Shown here one piece after another: positions 5,925 through 6,745 of a DNA stretch of 6,745 nucleotides (the first letter of the stretch is position 1; the number at the start of each line of letters is the position of its first letter). The translations under genes were made by a program, and so were the position numbers. This stretch comes from Dehalococcoidales bacterium (lineage in GTDB: Bacteria > Chloroflexota > Dehalococcoidia > Dehalococcoidales > RBG-16-60-22), in the NCBI GenBank assembly GCA_026416775.1, contig JAOAEN010000074.1, positions 1 to 6,745 of the forward strand, in the 5' to 3' direction. The notes beneath the pieces are model-generated. The model was not told the DNA's origin and did not search any database. It saw only the letters and a program-made list of their open reading frames with translations.

Positions 5925-6745
5925 GTGCGCGCAAGTGAATTAAAACGTTTCTTGAGGGTGTTCCTCGGACGGGGGCTCGTTGTCTTCGGGCTTATCGTGA
6001 TCATCGTCTTCGTCACCGTCGCCATCTTTGCCAACCAGATCGCCCCTTACAACCCCGCCGAGGGGGAACTGAGCGAGGCCCTGCAGGGCCCCAACTCCCA
6101 GCATCTCCTCGGTACCGATGCGCTGGGCAGAGACCCCCTGAGCCGCCTCATCCACGGCACGAGGATATCGCTCATCGTCGGCGTCCTCGTGGTTACCATC
6201 GCCGCCGGCTTCGGAGTCACGCTGGGGGCCATTGCCGGCTATTTCGGCGGGATTGCCGGCGCCATCATCATGCGGCTCATGGACGCCCTCATGTCCATTC
6301 CCATGATGGTGCTGGCACTTTCCCTCGCCTCGCTTCTGGGTGGGGGACTGAAGAATATCGTCATCGCGCTGGGCTTCGGGCTTATCCCCGGCTATGCCAG
6401 GCTCATGTTCAGCCAGGTGCTCGTCATCAAGGAGACCGACTACATCCTCGCCGAGCATGCCATGGGGGCGGGCAGCCTGCGCATCATCCTGCGCCACATT
6501 GTGCCCAACTGCTTTTCCCCCATCCTCGTGATGATCACCATGATGATGGGCACCACCATCCTGGCGGAGGCAGGGCTGAGCTTCCTCGGCATCGGTATAC
6601 TGCCGCCGACACCTGCCTGGGGCAGCATGGTCAACGCCGGACGTGACTACATCCTGACGCATCCCATCCTCTCGGTGGCCCCCGGTCTTGCCATCATGCT
6701 CCTCGTCTTCAGCTTCAACATGGTCGGCGACGGGCTGCGCGATGC
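5925..6745 (+). CDS. dppC: Dipeptide/oligopeptide ABC transporter permease, DppC/OppC type (second copy, truncated by window end)
   Basis: A GTG at 5925 opens a frame of 273 codons plus two bases to the window edge. It is preceded by AAGG (5913-5916) at a plausible distance, and no in-frame ATG, GTG or TTG is visible just upstream. Compared with the first copy (ending GLRDALDPRLRGML), about ten residues are missing. The short N-terminus leads into LKRFLRVFLGRGLVVFGL (6-23) and a first membrane helix at about 18-38. HLLGTDALGRDPLSRLIHGT follows at 60-79. The core membrane segments come next, with the EAA-type loop at 170-195 (ETDYILAEHAMG ... RHIVPN). ILAEAGLSFLGIG (212-224) and PPTPAWGSMVN (227-237) are strongly shared with the first copy. 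It starts 34 bases after the second dppB, so the two are cotranscribed. ATPase genes would be expected next, outside the window. Confidence 0.93.
   Translation, partial: MRASELKRFLRVFLGRGLVVFGLIVIIVFVTVAIFANQIAPYNPAEGELSEALQGPNSQHLLGTDALGRDPLSRLIHGTRISLIVGVLVVTIAAGFGVTLGAIAGYFGGIAGAIIMRLMDALMSIPMMVLALSLASLLGGGLKNIVIALGFGLIPGYARLMFSQVLVIKETDYILAEHAMGAGSLRIILRHIVPNCFSPILVMITMMMGTTILAEAGLSFLGIGILPPTPAWGSMVNAGRDYILTHPILSVAPGLAIMLLVFSFNMVGDGLRD

Noticed and set aside
5069..6034. Long minus-strand open frame (321 codons) opposite the second dppB, and another at 5940-6662 opposite the second dppC
   Set aside because: Both translations are rich in His, Asp and Gly without any domain, as expected for antisense of membrane-helix codons. 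The sense frames are certain permeases.
1..6745. CRISPR array, tRNA or rRNA gene, insertion sequence, attachment site
   Set aside because: I saw no regularly spaced repeats, no tRNA cloverleaf pattern, no transposase-like frame and no terminal inverted repeats. The exact repeats between dppB copies are coding and explained by paralogy.

Overview
The window looks like chromosomal DNA from a GC-rich bacterium, most plausibly a Chloroflexota member of the Dehalococcoidia type. That assignment is an inference. It rests on a lipoprotein binding protein with a Thr/Val/Ala/Pro-rich linker after its cysteine, on reiterated dipeptide/oligopeptide-type ABC transporter genes, and on an adjacent uncharacterised cupin-like protein. 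No marker gene or RNA gene confirms it.

Layout from left to right. Positions 1-662 (minus) hold the first 220 codons of a cupin-like protein that runs off the left edge. It has its own sigma70-type promoter (691-719) and a good Shine-Dalgarno. Positions 663-893 are non-coding and contain an imperfect but exactly centred 40-bp palindrome (791-830). Positions 894-1790 and 1838-2794 (minus) encode a DppC/OppC-type and a DppB/OppB-type permease, transcribed in the order B then C. Positions 2795-3190 form a divergent control region with one candidate promoter facing each way, several inverted repeats, and a leader of about 134 nt before the binding-protein gene. Positions 3191-4819 (plus) encode a family 5 substrate-binding lipoprotein. 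A strong stem-loop with a T-tract (4829-4891) separates it from a second DppB-type permease (4934-5890) and a second DppC-type permease (5925 to the right edge, truncated about ten residues before its expected end).

How the genes work together. The lipoprotein would capture a peptide or similar small solute outside the membrane and deliver it to a B/C permease heterodimer. Two paralogous B/C pairs lie back to back around a single binding protein. The two DppB proteins align without gaps at about 60% identity by hand count and share two long exact DNA blocks, so the locus looks like an inverted duplication of a transport cassette. No ATPase gene is visible. The plus-strand operon may continue with ATPase genes beyond the right edge, while the minus-strand pair has neither a binding protein nor an ATPase next to it here. 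I do not see a clearly new type of system. The unusual points are the mirrored permease arrangement, the control region, and the uncharacterised cupin-like gene.
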